Assembly: GCA_000230955.3 (NCBI GenBank)
Contig: CP007060.1
Location: 1,240,001-1,304,000 of the forward strand
Source: Halobacterium sp. DL1
GTDB taxonomy: Archaea; Halobacteriota; Halobacteria; Halobacteriales; Halobacteriaceae
DNA: 64,000 nucleotides
Direction: 5' to 3'
The translations under genes and the position numbers were made by a program. The notes below the pieces were generated by a model, which saw only the letters and a list, made by a program, of their open reading frames with translations, had not been told where the DNA came from and did no database searches. Below, piece after piece: positions 41,892 to 49,725 of the stretch (the first letter of the stretch is position 1; the number at the start of each line of letters is the position of its first letter).

Positions 41892-42575
41892 ATGCAGGTG
41901 GCGCTGATCACCGTCGGCGACGAACTCCTCGCGGGCGACACGGAGAACACGAACGCGACGTGGCTCGCGACGCGACTGACGGAGCGCGGGACGCGGGTCG
42001 AGCGCGTTGTCGTCGTCCCCGACGAAACCGACGCGATCAGTGCGGAGGTGGCGCGACTCTCTGCGGCGTACGACGCCGTGCTCGCCACCGGTGGAATCGG
42101 CCCGACCCACGACGACGTTACGATGGACGGCGTGGCGGACGCGTTCGGCCGCGAACTCGCCGAACACCCGGACGCTGTCGAGTACTTCGAGGCCCACGGC
42201 AGGTACGAGTTCGCGGACCTCACCGAGGGAACGACGCACCTGCCGGCAGGCGCGCGACTGCTGGAGAACACGGAAGGCGTCGCGCCGGGGGCCGTCGTCG
42301 AGAACGTCTACGTCCTCCCGGGCGTCCCCGTGGAGATGCAGGCGATGTTCGACTCCATCGCAGACGAGTTCAGCGGGCCGGGAACGCACGTCGAGTTCGT
42401 CACCGTCGATGCGCCGGAGAGTTCGCTGCTGTCGGCCGTCCAGGAGCTACGCGACCGCTACGACGTCACCGTCGGGAGCTACCCGGGCGACGATGTGCGC
42501 GTGAAGATACAGCACGAGGATCCCGACGTCGCCCGTGAGGCGGCGGCGTGGTTCGAGGAGCGCGTTCAGCGGTAG
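41892..42575 (+). CDS. CinA-like competence/damage-inducible protein A (MoCF-binding fold)
   Basis: A 227-residue protein corresponding to the N-terminal MoaB/Mog-like domain of CinA: 'VALITVGDELLAGDTENTNATWLATRL', 'AVLATGGIGPTHDDVTMDGVADAFG', 'NVYVLPGVPVEMQAMF'. The second CinA domain (nicotinamide-nucleotide amidase) is absent, as usual in archaea. Proposed activities are molybdopterin binding or ADP-ribose pyrophosphatase, neither demonstrated for this form. It follows the DUF5803 gene by 37 bases and its 3' end overlaps a small antisense gene at 42566. Confidence 0.88.
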   Translation: MQVALITVGDELLAGDTENTNATWLATRLTERGTRVERVVVVPDETDAISAEVARLSAAYDAVLATGGIGPTHDDVTMDGVADAFGRELAEHPDAVEYFEAHGRYEFADLTEGTTHLPAGARLLENTEGVAPGAVVENVYVLPGVPVEMQAMFDSIADEFSGPGTHVEFVTVDAPESSLLSAVQELRDRYDVTVGSYPGDDVRVKIQHEDPDVAREAAAWFEERVQR

Positions 42576-42685
42576 ATGTAGGCCGTCCAGGCGACCGCGA
42601 GCAGCAGGCCGACGATGGTGATCGCCCAGCCGACCTCGTTCATCGGTAACACCGCGTCCTCCGCAGCACTCAGCAGCGTGTCCAT
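42566..42685 (-). CDS. 39-residue single-helix membrane protein
   Basis: The open frame from ATG 42685 gives 39 residues: a polar start (MDTLLSAAEDAVLPMNEVGW) and one membrane helix (AITIVGLLLAVAWTAYIYR). The last 10 bases overlap the end of the convergent cinA-like gene. Nearly every wobble base is G or C. Small single-helix proteins of about 40 residues with this pattern occur in many haloarchaeal genomes. It would be missed by length-limited annotation. Function unknown. Confidence 0.6.
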   Translation of the reverse strand: MDTLLSAAEDAVLPMNEVGWAITIVGLLLAVAWTAYIYR

Positions 42686-42826
42686 ACCCGTGGATTCCCG
42701 TGGGCCCGCCCTTAACGTTTCGCTCGCGCCGCGTGCTCCGCCACTTCTGGTTCGTGCCCCTGTTCTGGCGTCGCGGGCTCCGAGACAACCGCGCGGCTTT
42801 TCGGGCGGGCGCCCCCAACGTCGGGT

Positions 42827-43897
42827 ATGCGAACCGTGGGCGTCGTCGTGAACCCCATCGCGGGGATGGGCGGTCGCGTCGGCCTGAAGGGGACCGATGG
42901 GAAAGTCGCAGAGGCTCGCGAACGCGGTGCTGAGCCCCGGGCCCCGGACCGCGCGCGGGAAGCGCTCTCCGCGCTCCACGACCGCGCGCCCGGCACGGAA
43001 CTGCTCGCCTACGGCGGCGAGATGGGCGAGGACGCGGCCCGCGACGCTGGGTTCGACCCCGTGGTCGTCGGCCAGCCCAACGGCGAGGAGACGACGGCCG
43101 CGGACACGCGTGCGGCCGTCCGGGAGTTCGTCGACCGTGGTGTCGACCTGCTGCTGTTCGTCGGTGGCGACGGCACCGCGACTGACGTCGCCGAGGCGCT
43201 TGCGGAACTCGACGCCGAGGACGTCCCCGTGCTCGGCGTGCCGGCGGGCGTGAAGGTGTACTCGTCGGTGTTCGCGGTGACCCCGGAGGCTGCTGGACGG
43301 GTCGCGGCGACGTTCGACTCGACGGAGCGCCGGGAGGTCAGTGACATCGACGAGGACGCCTACCGGGGCGGCGAGGTGCGCACGCAACTCACTGGCGTCG
43401 TCGACGTGCCGGTCGCCGACGACCTCCAGTCCGCCAAGCAGGTCCACGCCGGGAGCACGGCCGCGCTCGCGGAAGGCGCCGCGGCGGACGTCGAACCGGG
43501 CGTAACGTACGTCCTCGGGCCCGGTGGCACCGTCGGCACCATCGCCGACGAACTCGGTGTCGACGGCTCACCCCTCGGCGTGGACGTCTACCGCGACGGC
43601 AAACTCGTCGTCAGGGACGGCAGCGAACGCGAGATCCTGGACGCGCTCGGCGAAGAGAACGTGATATTCGTCTCACCCATCGGCGGCCAGGGGTTCGTCT
43701 TCGGCCGCGGCAACCACCAGATTTCGCCCGCGGTCATCCGGCGGAGCGAGGTGCGCGTCGTCGCGTCGCCCCGCAAACTCGACGAGACGGGAGTGCTCCG
43801 GGTCGACACCGGCGACGACGAGGTGGACGAGTCGCTGCGTGGCTGGTCGAAAGTCAGGACTGGTCGCTTCGAAGAGCGGATGGTGAAGGTCGTTTAG
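42827..43897 (+). CDS. ATP-NAD kinase family protein
   Basis: A 356-residue protein with the NAD/diacylglycerol kinase motif FVGGDGTATD (GGDGT at residues 113-117) and 'VVVNPIAGMGGRVGLKGTDG' at the start. 'PIGGQGFVFGRGNHQISPAVIRR' near the C-terminus is the subgroup signature seen in AcoX-like ATP-NAD kinases. The classical NAD kinase C-terminus differs, so this is the paralogue often annotated as acetoin catabolism protein AcoX; its substrate is uncertain. Convergent with a DUF5786 gene, sharing stop bases TTAG. Confidence 0.85.
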   Translation: MRTVGVVVNPIAGMGGRVGLKGTDGKVAEARERGAEPRAPDRAREALSALHDRAPGTELLAYGGEMGEDAARDAGFDPVVVGQPNGEETTAADTRAAVREFVDRGVDLLLFVGGDGTATDVAEALAELDAEDVPVLGVPAGVKVYSSVFAVTPEAAGRVAATFDSTERREVSDIDEDAYRGGEVRTQLTGVVDVPVADDLQSAKQVHAGSTAALAEGAAADVEPGVTYVLGPGGTVGTIADELGVDGSPLGVDVYRDGKLVVRDGSEREILDALGEENVIFVSPIGGQGFVFGRGNHQISPAVIRRSEVRVVASPRKLDETGVLRVDTGDDEVDESLRGWSKVRTGRFEERMVKVV

Positions 43898-44070
43898 TCG
43901 TCGTCTTCGTCTTTCATCGACTGGAGGCGGTCGATGAGTTCGTCGCTGTCGGCCCCCGAATCGAAGTTCACGTCGCCGTCGTGGTCGTTCTCGCGGGTAA
44001 CTGTGGCGTCTTCGTCAATGTCCGTATCCTGGCTCCCCTGCTCGGACTCGTCGTAGCTACCAAAACCCAT
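43894..44070 (-). CDS. DUF5786 family small acidic protein
   Basis: A 58-residue highly acidic protein; the start at 44070 gives the family's signature N-terminus MGFGSYDESEQ. The rest is disordered-looking, with a short amphipathic end (DELIDRLQSMKDEDDD). Such proteins are conserved in haloarchaea without known function. It overlaps the stop of the kinase-like gene (43894-43897). Confidence 0.75.
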   Translation of the reverse strand: MGFGSYDESEQGSQDTDIDEDATVTRENDHDGDVNFDSGADSDELIDRLQSMKDEDDD

Positions 44071-44135
44071 ACGTAGCATCCAAGGAACTCCGCACGAATA
44101 AGGGTCCCGGCGAAGCCACGGACAGCAACCCCCTA

Positions 44136-44154
44136 CCTTAAGGGCAATATAAGG
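44136..44154 (+). promoter_or_regulatory. Inverted repeat CCTTA-N9-TAAGG in the PhoU-type regulator promoter
   Basis: CCTTA (44136-44140) and TAAGG (44150-44154) pair across nine bases, and the right arm is part of the TATA-like CAATATAAGG. A further CTAAGG lies at about 44170-44175. The ATG is at 44198. Position over the TATA box suggests a repressor site, possibly phosphate-related; this is inference. Confidence 0.4.
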
Positions 44155-44197
44155 TTCAGGAGGTAAGACTAAGGTTGTTCCAGTCGTCGGTCCGGGT

Positions 44198-45226
44198 ATG
44201 GAGACCAGAAAAGTTCAGCGACTGGGGCCGTCGACGCTCGCGATGACGTTGCCCGCGGAGTGGGCGCGCAAGCAGAACGTCGAGAAGGGCGACGAGGTGA
44301 CCGTCCGCGAGAGCGGGAAGGGGTCGCTCACCGTCACGCCCGAGTCCGCCCAGGGGGAGGAGACGGAGGCCACCATCCACGCGGAGAACTTCGACGCGGA
44401 CGCCGTCGAGCGTGCCATCGTCGGGCAGTACGTGCTCGGCCGCCGCGTCATCCACGTCGAGAGCGAGGACGCACTCGAATCCGAACACATCAACGCCGTC
44501 TACAAGGCCGAGACCCAGCTGATGGGCCTCGGCGTCGTCGAGGAGACGCCCGACCGCATCACCATCCGGTGTTCGGTCGACCCGGAGGACTTCGACCTCG
44601 ACAACCTCCTCGAGCGCCTCGAGAACACCGGCTCGACGATGCGCGGCGAGGCCGTGAAGGCCCTCGCCCACGGCAGCCCCGACCTCGCCCAGCGCGCGCT
44701 CAACCGCGAGCGGCAGGCGAACAAGATATTCGTCCTCCTGCTCCGGCTCATCTTCACCGCCTACCACAACCCGAATCTCGCGCGCGCGGTCGGCCTCGAC
44801 GACGGCTTCCCGCTCATCGGCTACCGCTCGGTGGCGAAGAACCTCGAACTCGTCGCGGACAACGCCGAGGACATCGCGGAGACGGTCCTCGACACCGAGG
44901 GCAACACCCTCGACGTCGACCAGCAGACGATGCGGCGCATCCGCGAGTTCACCGACCAGGTCGACGAGATCACCGCCGAGGCCGTCGACGCCGTCGTCAC
45001 CCGCGACTACGACGCGACCGTCGAAGTGCGGAAGCTGTTCGCCGAGATCGGCGACCGCGAGGGCGACATCCTCGCGGACCTCCCGGAGATGGACAACGAG
45101 GACCTCCTCGAGGTGCGGGAGGTGCTGGTGAGCCTCCAGCAGTCCGCGCAGTACTCGATGCGGAACGCCGAAATCGCGGCGAACCTGGGGCTGAACGAGC
45201 AGTCCAGCCACACGACCATCAACTGA
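44198..45226 (+). CDS. phoU: Phosphate uptake regulator PhoU with N-terminal AbrB/SpoVT domain
   Basis: A 342-residue protein. Residues 1-50 form a SpoVT/AbrB-like DNA-binding swapped-hairpin domain (METRKVQRLGPSTLAMTLPAEWARKQNVEKGDEVTVRE). The rest has two PhoU three-helix repeats with the metal-binding 'ExxxD' pattern ('KNLELVADNAEDIAETV', 'IGDREGDILADLPEM'). This archaeal fusion is thought to repress phosphate transport genes. The only phosphate transporter gene in this window is the PiT permease at 36-37 kb. The operator-like repeat directly upstream is in keeping with autoregulation. Confidence 0.9.
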   Translation: METRKVQRLGPSTLAMTLPAEWARKQNVEKGDEVTVRESGKGSLTVTPESAQGEETEATIHAENFDADAVERAIVGQYVLGRRVIHVESEDALESEHINAVYKAETQLMGLGVVEETPDRITIRCSVDPEDFDLDNLLERLENTGSTMRGEAVKALAHGSPDLAQRALNRERQANKIFVLLLRLIFTAYHNPNLARAVGLDDGFPLIGYRSVAKNLELVADNAEDIAETVLDTEGNTLDVDQQTMRRIREFTDQVDEITAEAVDAVVTRDYDATVEVRKLFAEIGDREGDILADLPEMDNEDLLEVREVLVSLQQSAQYSMRNAEIAANLGLNEQSSHTTIN

Positions 45227-45238
45227 CTGCCGGACGGC

Positions 45239-45928
45239 TCAGCGCTGGGGCTGTTCGACCCGCTGCTCCCAGAACTGGTCGTCGAGGAACCGTTCCTCGA
45301 TGCCCCGGTAGCCGACGCGTTTCGCGACGCGGCCCACTGTCGCCCACAGGGCGCGCTGGACCGCGAATGGGGCGATACTGATGCGGGTCTCCTCGCGGAG
45401 TGATTCACTCAGGACGAGGGCTTGCAGGAGACCGGGTTCTCCGTACTCGCTGTCGCTACCGAACGCGCCCTCGTGGTCGAGCCCGAACACAGTGTACTGG
45501 GTCGCCGCCGTCTTCGCCCACGGGGGTTCCACCCGGAACGCGACGAACTCGTCCGTCTGGTTCCTGAAGTAGTGTTCCTCGCCCGGCTCTACTGTGTAGG
45601 CGTCGCCCGGTTCGAGTCGCTTGCTGTCGCCCTCGACGACGACGGTCAACTCGCCCGCTACCGCCTCGAAGGTCTCGTCTCGCGTGCGGTGAACGTGGGG
45701 CGGGAGTTCGGCGGCGTCGGGCGCCAGCCAGACGACCATCTCGGGACGCGGGTCGTCCCAGTCGTCTAGCAGGACGGCCCACGTCCTGGACCCCGGGCCG
45801 GACGCGAGTGCGTGCGGGGAGTCGTGGAACAGTTCGGCAGCGGGGCCGTCGGGGTCCAGTTCCAGGCCCAGGCCGTTTGTGGGGTCGCCGTGCTCGTCGA
45901 GCGGGCGACCGGTTATCGTGGAGGGCAC
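45239..45928 (-). CDS. Cupin domain protein
   Basis: A 229-residue protein. GTG 45928 (MPSTITGRPLDEHG) is preferred; a TTG two codons upstream is also in frame. The cupin core lies at about residues 62-130: 'LPPHVHRTRDETFEAVAGELTVVVEGDSKRLEPGDAYTVEPGEEHYFRNQTDEFVAFRV', with metal ligands His/His/Glu and a final His. The C-terminal 80 residues are helical and hydrophobic in part ('ALVLSESLREETRISIAPFAVQRALWATVGRVAK'). Metal-dependent enzyme or binding protein of unknown substrate; similar halophile proteins are called cupin domain-containing. Confidence 0.8.
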   Translation of the reverse strand: MPSTITGRPLDEHGDPTNGLGLELDPDGPAAELFHDSPHALASGPGSRTWAVLLDDWDDPRPEMVVWLAPDAAELPPHVHRTRDETFEAVAGELTVVVEGDSKRLEPGDAYTVEPGEEHYFRNQTDEFVAFRVEPPWAKTAATQYTVFGLDHEGAFGSDSEYGEPGLLQALVLSESLREETRISIAPFAVQRALWATVGRVAKRVGYRGIEERFLDDQFWEQRVEQPQR

Positions 45929-45976
45929 GTTCAAATTCCACGGGGGGAGCCGGAAAAGTGTTGGCGGGCCTCGACG

Positions 45977-46339
45977 TCACCCCGTCTTCTCGGCCTCCAG
46001 GGGGTTCCTCGACGCCAGCGTGCACGGGAACGACGAGTGCTCGGCGAAGTGCCGCACGAGCATATGTCGCCGGGACCCCGTGACGCCCGCGCTCGACAGC
46101 GCGTCGGCGTCGAAGGTGGGTGGTAGTCGTTCGAACAGTCGCCGGGCCTCCGCGAAACTGTCGAAGACCGTGGAGTTGCCCGTGGAGTCCGCTCCGCGGC
46201 GCTCGACGACGTACGTGCCGTCCTCGCGGTGCTCGCAGGCGGTGCGGAAGAACTCCTCGCGGCGGGTCAGTGCGTCACCGACGGCGTCGCGCAGTTCGGC
46301 GGCGTGCTCGCGGGAGAGCGCGAGTTCCTCGCCGTCCAC
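45977..46339 (-). CDS. Uncharacterised haloarchaeal protein, start uncertain
   Basis: From GTG 46339 the frame gives 120 residues ('DGEELALSREHAAELRDAVGDALTRREEFFRTACEHREDGTYVVERRGAD..' ). The same frame continues upstream for over 25 codons with protein-like sequence (EFSDSEQSIAAEPDGGDIRVTV) but contains no ATG, GTG or TTG before a TAG. An ATG in another frame lies near 46430. The true start may be non-canonical, or one base may have been lost. Domain unknown; two short helical regions with a central strand. Confidence 0.5.
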   Translation of the reverse strand: MDGEELALSREHAAELRDAVGDALTRREEFFRTACEHREDGTYVVERRGADSTGNSTVFDSFAEARRLFERLPPTFDADALSSAGVTGSRRHMLVRHFAEHSSFPCTLASRNPLEAEKTG

Positions 46340-46465
46340 GGTGACGCGGATGTCGCCGCCGTCTGGCTCGGCGGCGATGGACTGTTCACTATCCGAGAAC
46401 TCGACCAGGAGCCTGGCTACTCCGGTGCATGTTCGAGCGAAGCGACTCCGACCCTAAAAAGATGT

Positions 46466-47647
46466 CTACTGCGTGGTGGGCGCTGGCACGGCGCGCAGCG
46501 AGCCGACGACCGGGTCCAGAGCCAGGATGCCGTCGTCCTCAGTCGTGGTGGTGTTCTCCTCGGCGGTCGTAGTCGTCGTCTCCTCACTCGTCGTTGTTGT
46601 TGTCGTAGTCGTCGTTTGGTCGTCGCTGGTCGTGGTTGTGGTCGTCTCGCCGTCCGAGTCGTTCGAGTCGTCGGTCGCGTTACCCGACGCTCCTTTCGTC
46701 CCGAAGAAGTCCGTCTCGATGGTCTGGGTGTGGGTGAGGTCGTCGAGTTCCGCGCGGAACGTCTGGTCGGTGCCCGGCGGCTTGATCTCCGCGTAGAAGT
46801 CGATGCGGAGCTCCGTCGTCTGGTTGTTCTCGATGTGGCTCACCCACCACTCGTCGAGTTGCTCGTTGTCGATGACCGTCCGCGTCTCCACGACGCGGTA
46901 GGTCTTCCCGGGGATGGTTTCGGTCTCCTGTGTCTCGCCGGACCCCATCTGCACGTCGTTCATCGTGATGTCGTAGCCGACGTTCGAGATGGCGACGGGC
47001 GACGCCTTCGGGTTGTAGACGCCGAACTGGATCTGGATGGGCGTCTCGCCCTCGGTAACGGTCCCCCAGGAGGCGTTCGTCTGGCGGATGACCAGCACCG
47101 GGTCCTCGACCAGCGCCATGTTCGCGTTCACCGGCCGGTCCTCGCTTGAGTTGAACCCGCCGACGAGGTCCGTGTCGATGGACTTGCTGGCCGGCTGGAA
47201 CGTCGCGGACCGACCGAGGGTCCCCGACGTCACCGTCGCAGTGACGTCGAGGTCCGTGTGCTCGCCGTTCCGGATGTGGCTCACCCACCAGTCCGGGATG
47301 CGCTCGTTCTGGAGGTACGTCGTCAGGTTCAGCGTCGAGTTGCCGGTGCCGATGCCGACGCCCCGCTTGGTCCCCTGGGCCATCGCGACGTCGTTCATCG
47401 TCACCGTGTAGTTCACGTTCATGTTCCCGAGCCGTACGCCGACGGGGTTCGGGTTGTTCACCACGAGGTCGGTCTCGATGGCGGTGTCCGTCTCGTTGAC
47501 CGCCCCGAAGCGGTTGTCGATGCCCTCGACGCTCGGCACCCCGACGACACCCGCGAGGAACGCCCCACCGAGGGTCAGGCTGAGGCCGAACAACACGGTC
47601 ACGGCTATCCGTATCTTGCTGCCGAACAGCAACGCTCGCGCGTCCAT
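46466..47647 (-). CDS. Surface protein with two LEA14/WHy-like domains and a Thr-rich tail
   Basis: A 393-residue protein starting at ATG 47647. It has a signal/anchor helix at about 12-36 (IRIAVTVLFGLSLTLGGAFLAG). Two repeats of the water-stress/LEA14 type follow ('TDLVVNNPNPVGVRLGNMNVNYTVTMNDV' and 'IQFGVYNPKASPVAISNVGYDITMND'). Each has a W-W-V-S-H-I motif (WWVSHIRNGEH, WWVSHIENNQ). The tail contains long runs of Thr and Glu. WHy/LEA14 proteins are thought to protect against desiccation or osmotic stress; here they are on the cell surface. The Thr-rich linker is likely glycosylated and extends the domains from the S-layer. Confidence 0.85.
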   Translation of the reverse strand: MDARALLFGSKIRIAVTVLFGLSLTLGGAFLAGVVGVPSVEGIDNRFGAVNETDTAIETDLVVNNPNPVGVRLGNMNVNYTVTMNDVAMAQGTKRGVGIGTGNSTLNLTTYLQNERIPDWWVSHIRNGEHTDLDVTATVTSGTLGRSATFQPASKSIDTDLVGGFNSSEDRPVNANMALVEDPVLVIRQTNASWGTVTEGETPIQIQFGVYNPKASPVAISNVGYDITMNDVQMGSGETQETETIPGKTYRVVETRTVIDNEQLDEWWVSHIENNQTTELRIDFYAEIKPPGTDQTFRAELDDLTHTQTIETDFFGTKGASGNATDDSNDSDGETTTTTTSDDQTTTTTTTTTSEETTTTTAEENTTTTEDDGILALDPVVGSLRAVPAPTTQ

Positions 47648-47740
47648 GCTCAGTCCGGTGCACCGTGACGGTGAAAGCTTGTTGGCTGACGGCTGCCGCG
47701 AGTAGAACGAGTTAAGGGACGCCCGGGGCAATCACCGCCC

Positions 47741-47926
47741 ATGACGACTGGGTCCGCTCAGGAGACAGACATGGGCGTGGGTATCGGCCTCGTGTTCGGC
47801 CTGCTGGCCGCCGCTGCGGCCGTCTACACGTTCGTCGCGCCCGGACAGTTCGAATCGGCTCTCGGCTTCGGTGCCGCGGTGGCGCTCGCCTCGCTCTGCG
47901 TCGCCGCCATCCACGCCTGGGGGTAG
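47741..47926 (+). CDS. Small two-helix membrane protein
   Basis: A 61-residue protein with two hydrophobic helices (about residues 12-33, GVGIGLVFGLLAAAAAVYTFV, and 38-58) after a short polar N-terminus. Proteins of this size and form are conserved in haloarchaea without known function. Its stop is 46 bases before the start of the winged-helix gene behind it. Confidence 0.6.
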   Translation: MTTGSAQETDMGVGIGLVFGLLAAAAAVYTFVAPGQFESALGFGAAVALASLCVAAIHAWG

Positions 47927-47972
47927 CCGGAGCGGAAACCGTTAAACCCAATCAGCGCTAACCATTTCCACA

Positions 47973-48200
47973 ATGAGCGACGACTACTCCGACGAGGAAC
48001 GCCGCATCCTCGATTACCTCCGGGACAGCGTCGAGAAGGGTGAACGCTACTTCCGCTCGAAGAACATCGCGGACCACCTCGGTCTCTCCTCGAAACAGGT
48101 CGGTGTGCGGCTGTCGGAACTCGACGAGAAGTCCGAGGACGTCGACATCGAGAAGTGGAGTCGGTCCCGGTCGACGACGTGGCGCGTCGAACCGGCCTGA
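47973..48200 (+). CDS. Small winged-helix DNA-binding protein
   Basis: A 75-residue protein made almost entirely of a winged helix: 'ERRILDYLRDSVEKGERYFRSKNIADHLGLSSKQVGVRLSELDEKSEDVDIEKWSRSRSTTWRV'. The recognition helix is SSKQVGVRLSEL, with the wing at KWSRSRSTTWRV. Haloarchaea have many such short regulators. TATA-like GTTAAACC lies at about 47941-47948, 25-30 bases before the start. No target evident. Confidence 0.8.
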   Translation: MSDDYSDEERRILDYLRDSVEKGERYFRSKNIADHLGLSSKQVGVRLSELDEKSEDVDIEKWSRSRSTTWRVEPA

Positions 48201-48255
48201 GCGGCAGAACCCCCGTAATCGGCGGCTTTTTGCGGTCGGCGGTCGAACTGCCGGT

Positions 48256-48669
48256 ATGACAGTTCGGGTCGAACGGACGTTCGATTTGTCGGCGACTCCC
48301 GAGGACGTGTGGGCGTTCATCTCGGACCCGGAGAAACGCGCTAGCGTCATCAGCGTCGTCGACAGCTACGAACGGGAGGGAGATACGACGACGTGGCACG
48401 TCAGGCTCCCGATTCCCGTCGTCCGGAGCACGATTCCCGTCGAGACCCGCGACGTCGAGACCAGGGCCCCGAGCTACGTCCGTTTCGTCGGCAAGTCACG
48501 CATCTTCAACGTGACCGGCGAACACGAGATCGAGGACCGTGAGGGCGGTTCGCGGCTCGTCACCCGGTTCGTCGTGGACGGGAAGGTACCGGGGGTCGAA
48601 CCGTTCTTCAAGCGCAACCTCGACGACGAACTCGATGAGCTCCGGGACGCCCTGGAGGCGGAGGCCTGA
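48256..48669 (+). CDS. SRPBCC/CoxG-like protein
   Basis: A 137-residue protein starting at ATG 48256. The START/Bet v1-like SRPBCC fold shows 'VERTFDLSATPEDVWAFISDPEKRASVI' at the start and 'VTGEHEIEDREGGSRLVTRFVVDGKVPGVEPFFKRNLDDELDELRDALE' at the end. The group resembles CoxG, but no CO dehydrogenase genes are here. A hydrophobic-ligand binding role is likely. It ends one base before the ATG of the nitrilase-type gene, so the two are probably one operon. Confidence 0.85.
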   Translation: MTVRVERTFDLSATPEDVWAFISDPEKRASVISVVDSYEREGDTTTWHVRLPIPVVRSTIPVETRDVETRAPSYVRFVGKSRIFNVTGEHEIEDREGGSRLVTRFVVDGKVPGVEPFFKRNLDDELDELRDALEAEA

Positions 48670-48670
48670 G

Positions 48671-49468
48671 ATGCGACTCGCTCTCGCCCAGATCGGTGTC
48701 GAATCTGCGGCCGTCGACGCGAACGTCGAGCGCGCGGTCGACGCCGTCTACGAGGCGGCCGGCGAGGGCGCCGACATCGTCTGTCTGCCGGAGCTGTTCA
48801 ACGTCGGCTTCTTCGCGTTCGACAGCTACGGGCGCGAGTCCGAGGCGCTCGACGGCGAGACGCTGACGACCCTCCGTGACGCCGCCGTCGAGGCCGACAT
48901 CGCCGTCCTCGCGGGCACCATCGTGGAGGACCTCGCAGCCTCGCCGGGCGGGCCCGACGACGAGGGACTGGCGAACACCAGCGTGCTGTTCGACGCCGAC
49001 GGGGAGCGCCGCCTCGTCTACCGGAAACACCACCTGTTCGGCTACGGGTCCGCCGAGGCGGAACTGCTCACGCCAGGCCAGGAGCTCCAGACGGCGGAGC
49101 TCCTCGGGTTCACCGTCGGCGTGACGACCTGCTACGACCTCCGGTTCCCGGAGCTCTACCGCGAACTCGTCGACCAGGGCGTCGACCTCGTGCTGGTGCC
49201 GTCGGCGTGGCCCTACCCCCGCGTCGAGCACTGGCAGGTGCTCCCGAAGGCGCGCGCCGTCGAAAACCTGGCGTACGTCGCGGCGGTCAACGGGAGCGGC
49301 GAGTTCGAAGACGCCGGCCTGGTCGGCCGCTCGACGGTGTACGACCCCTGGGGGACGACGCTCGCGAGCACGGACGACGACCCCGACATCGTCTACGCGG
49401 AGGTCGACCCCGAGCGCCCCGCGTCCGTCCGCGAGGAGTTTCCGGCGCTCCGGGACCGCCGCTGCTGA
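48671..49468 (+). CDS. Carbon-nitrogen hydrolase (omega-amidase/nitrilase family)
   Basis: A 265-residue enzyme starting at ATG 48671. The catalytic triad is Glu41 (CLPELFNVG), Lys119 (RKHHLFG) and Cys154 (TTCYDLRFPE), all in canonical places. The closing segment 'DDDPDIVYAEVDPERPASVREEFPALRDRR' is common in the omega-amidase-like branch. Members hydrolyse amides such as 2-oxoglutaramate or deaminated glutathione. The SRPBCC gene is directly upstream. Confidence 0.9.
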   Translation: MRLALAQIGVESAAVDANVERAVDAVYEAAGEGADIVCLPELFNVGFFAFDSYGRESEALDGETLTTLRDAAVEADIAVLAGTIVEDLAASPGGPDDEGLANTSVLFDADGERRLVYRKHHLFGYGSAEAELLTPGQELQTAELLGFTVGVTTCYDLRFPELYRELVDQGVDLVLVPSAWPYPRVEHWQVLPKARAVENLAYVAAVNGSGEFEDAGLVGRSTVYDPWGTTLASTDDDPDIVYAEVDPERPASVREEFPALRDRRC

Positions 49469-49725
49469 CGAGGCGGGAAGTGGAGCCGGGATACGTGAAT
49501 TTAAGTACGGTCGCGACTTACCGACTGACGCCGGTTGACGACGCTTTTCTCGTCGCACCCGGCAAGAAGAAAACTCCGCGCTCGCGTCCACGTCCGCCAA
49601 CGGTGGCCGCGTTCCGGGACCCGCGGCCACACTCCGTCCACCTCTCGTTCCGACGCTCGTGCCCACAGCGACGCTATCCCCGAATTTACTCCGCGTCGCT
49701 CTCCGACCTCGTTCTCACCGGCCGG
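49469..49725. other. Intergenic region between convergent genes with TATA-like islands
   Basis: 257 bases lie between the 3' ends of the hydrolase and EamA genes. No ATG occurs on either strand. Two AT-rich islands stand out in the GC-rich surroundings: GAATTTAAGTACG at 49498-49510 and CGAATTTACTCC at 49681-49692. A short hairpin CGACG-N7-CGTCG lies at about 49540-49556. The first island looks like a real TATA box, so a small RNA is possible. Confidence 0.35.
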
